A stretch of DNA of 8,093 nt from positions 1 through 8,093 of the forward strand of contig JALHWS010000023.1 of assembly GCA_022866885.1 (NCBI GenBank), read 5' to 3'. The notes beneath the pieces are model-generated. The model made no database searches and had not been told where the DNA came from. It was given only the letters and a program-made list of their open reading frames with translations. The stretch is from Candidatus Microgenomates bacterium (lineage in GTDB: Bacteria > Patescibacteriota > Microgenomatia > 2-02-FULL-39-11). Within the stretch, counting starts at the first letter, position 1, and each line of letters opens with the position of its first letter. This document shows positions 7,251-8,093 of the stretch, one piece after another. A program made the position numbers and the translations under genes.

Positions 7251-7420
7251 TTATTTGGTCTTTACAATATCTTCCTGGATATATAGTTTTATTTAAAAAA
7301 TATAAAAATTTTGTCAACCCCCGATATTGTTAAATTGCTTAATGGGTAAATGGCTTAATTATCTTAATGTAGAAACAAATCGAACTGACAGAATAATCAA
7401 GGTCTAATCCTGGAACTACT

Positions 7421-7435
7421 GAAATTATTAATTTC
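7421..7435. repeat. Short AT-rich palindrome between convergent genes
   Basis: GAAATTA-T-TAATTTC is a perfect 7-base inverted repeat with a single central base. It abuts the stop codon of the minus-strand gene (7437-7439) in the 186-base gap between two convergent genes. It is too AT-rich and lacks the loop expected of a strong rho-independent terminator, but it could contribute to transcript ends or bind a protein. No other terminator is evident in 7251-7436. Confidence 0.3.
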
Positions 7436-7436
7436 C

Positions 7437-7904
7437 TCAAGAGGCTACAGCCGGGATTTGTTCTTTTTTCTTTGATAATGCATTTCTTAATGCGTTTATC
7501 ACTCTTCCAATCTCCGTCTTCTTTAATAAATTTTCTTCAACCTCGCTTAGAATCCTTTTAAGAATGGCTGCATTTGGCTCTTCTAAAGTAATAATCACAT
7601 CATTATCAACATCAAACCAGGCATTAATATGGGACTTATCAGAATCTTCCGGTTTAACTAATCCTAATTTAATCTTCGCAGCCTGATCAAGATATGTATA
7701 CTCTAAGGTATCCCCTTTCCCTGAAAGTAATGCCTCCAGATGTGGTTTATATTTATCTGCCGGAAATCCTTTCCCGTGTAGGAGATGAATTTCTATATCT
7801 CTATCAAACGCCCTAACCGCATGTCTCGAGGACTCCATGCCTCTGGCAAATATTCTTTTTAGCGAGTCTCTATACGATCCCGTTTCAAATTCGCTCGACC
7901 CCAT
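7437..7904 (-). CDS. Hypothetical protein, 155 residues
   Basis: I do not recognise this protein. It is soluble, with no signal peptide or membrane segment. The N-terminal part is charged (FDRDIEIHLLHGKGF at 33-47). The middle carries a beta-rich stretch ending INAWFDVDNDVIITLEEP, and the last 45 residues are predicted mostly helical and Lys/Glu-rich, possibly a coiled coil. The amino-acid make-up and length of the frame support a real gene. It faces the PRTase-like gene tail to tail and diverges from the frame at the right edge. The ATG at 7904 has no Shine-Dalgarno sequence and no convincing -10; a second in-frame ATG at codon 23 is an alternative start. TGA is the stop codon. Confidence 0.6.
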   Translation of the reverse strand: MGSSEFETGSYRDSLKRIFARGMESSRHAVRAFDRDIEIHLLHGKGFPADKYKPHLEALLSGKGDTLEYTYLDQAAKIKLGLVKPEDSDKSHINAWFDVDNDVIITLEEPNAAILKRILSEVEENLLKKTEIGRVINALRNALSKKKEQIPAVAS

Positions 7905-7909
7905 ATATT
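7904..7909 (+). promoter_or_regulatory. -10-like TATATT before the right-edge frame
   Basis: TATATT ends nine bases before the ATG at 7919, the same spacing as for the PRTase-like gene, and it overlaps the start codon of the divergent minus-strand gene. There is no recognisable -35. The support is only positional. Confidence 0.25.
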
Positions 7910-7918
7910 CACTCTTAA

Positions 7919-8093
7919 ATGCACCTGATGGGGTTTTGAGGTGAAAAGAACCTAAATCGGGGGGAAGTCATCCATTCGATACTTGACAACGATGGACTAA
8001 GAATGGTTGACGTATCTCGGGATGCCGAAGTAATTTACTGTCCACTCCCAATGCCCGAGCTTCAAAAGGAGGAATTATATTACCTGATATTAA
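7919..8093 (+). pseudogene. Right-edge reading frame interrupted by TGA, or a partial gene starting at 8003
   Basis: From the ATG at 7919 the frame meets an in-frame TGA at 7937-7939 and then stays open to the window edge. The downstream translation looks like real protein: GEVIHSILDNDGLRMVDVSRD from 7961, then VIYCPLPMPELQKEELYYLI. The only usual start after the TGA is the ATG at 8003, which would leave part of this plausible sequence untranslated. Either the gene is broken by a nonsense mutation or sequencing error, or it truly starts at 8003. The other genes in the window use TGA as a stop and contain none internally, so TGA recoding is unlikely. I recognise no family in the short part visible. 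Confidence 0.4.

Noticed and set aside
7338..7368. Three copies of CTTAAT in the gap between convergent genes
   Set aside because: Six-base AT-rich repeats are expected by chance here; the spacing is uneven and no longer repeat unit is shared. It is not a CRISPR array.
7919..7939. TGA read as glycine, as in Gracilibacteria and Absconditabacteria
   Set aside because: TGA ends the transaldolase gene at an ATGA overlap and also the 155-residue gene, and it is absent from 1,197 codons of the large gene. A recoded genome would use it often.
8065..8072. AAAGGAGG, a perfect Shine-Dalgarno-like sequence
   Set aside because: No start codon follows at a suitable distance within the window, and it falls inside a coding-like frame as Lys-Glu-Glu codons.
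1..8093. tRNA, rRNA, CRISPR arrays, insertion sequences or transposase genes
   Set aside because: No cloverleaf with a CCA-type end, no rRNA-like sequence, no regularly spaced repeats and no transposase motif was seen by eye on either strand.

Overview
The window looks bacterial: dense genes, ATG starts, and TAA or TGA stops under the standard code. TGA ends two of the genes and never occurs inside the 1,197-codon reading frame. Hardly any start has a clear Shine-Dalgarno sequence. Instead, -10-like hexamers lie about 6-9 bases before several ATGs, as expected for leaderless transcripts. Together with a highly divergent, non-textbook gene set, this suggests an uncultured or deeply branching bacterium, possibly of the Candidate Phyla Radiation type. 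That placement is an inference, not a demonstration.

Left part (1-5892) is well preserved and densely coded. On the minus strand a transaldolase-family gene (3588-4442) overlaps by four bases (ATGA) with a very large gene that runs off the left edge (3591 to 1, at least 1,197 residues). The large protein has two cyclic-nucleotide-binding-type domains followed by an HD phosphohydrolase-type domain with all its metal ligands. Its N-terminus carries a DDLD motif that could belong to a nucleotidyltransferase. Diverging from this pair across 61 bases is a 462-residue protein of the adenosine/AMP deaminase superfamily (4504-5892). The cluster therefore joins nucleotide sensing and hydrolysis, purine deamination and pentose-phosphate chemistry. 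No known operon of this composition comes to mind.

Right part (5893-8093) is more AT-rich and looser. A 467-base gap (5893-6359) holds no convincing full gene. It does contain peptide-like fragments in two frames, which may be the remains of a lost gene, and an inverted repeat upstream of the next promoter. Then comes a 296-residue phosphoribosyltransferase-like protein (6360-7250) whose PRPP loop is altered. A convergent 155-residue gene of unknown function follows (minus strand, 7437-7904). At the right edge is a plus-strand reading frame that is either interrupted by an in-frame TGA or starts at an internal ATG.

How the genes work together can only be inferred. The most suggestive unit is the left cluster, in which one large protein could sense a cyclic nucleotide and act on a nucleotide substrate, beside a deaminase and a sugar-phosphate enzyme.
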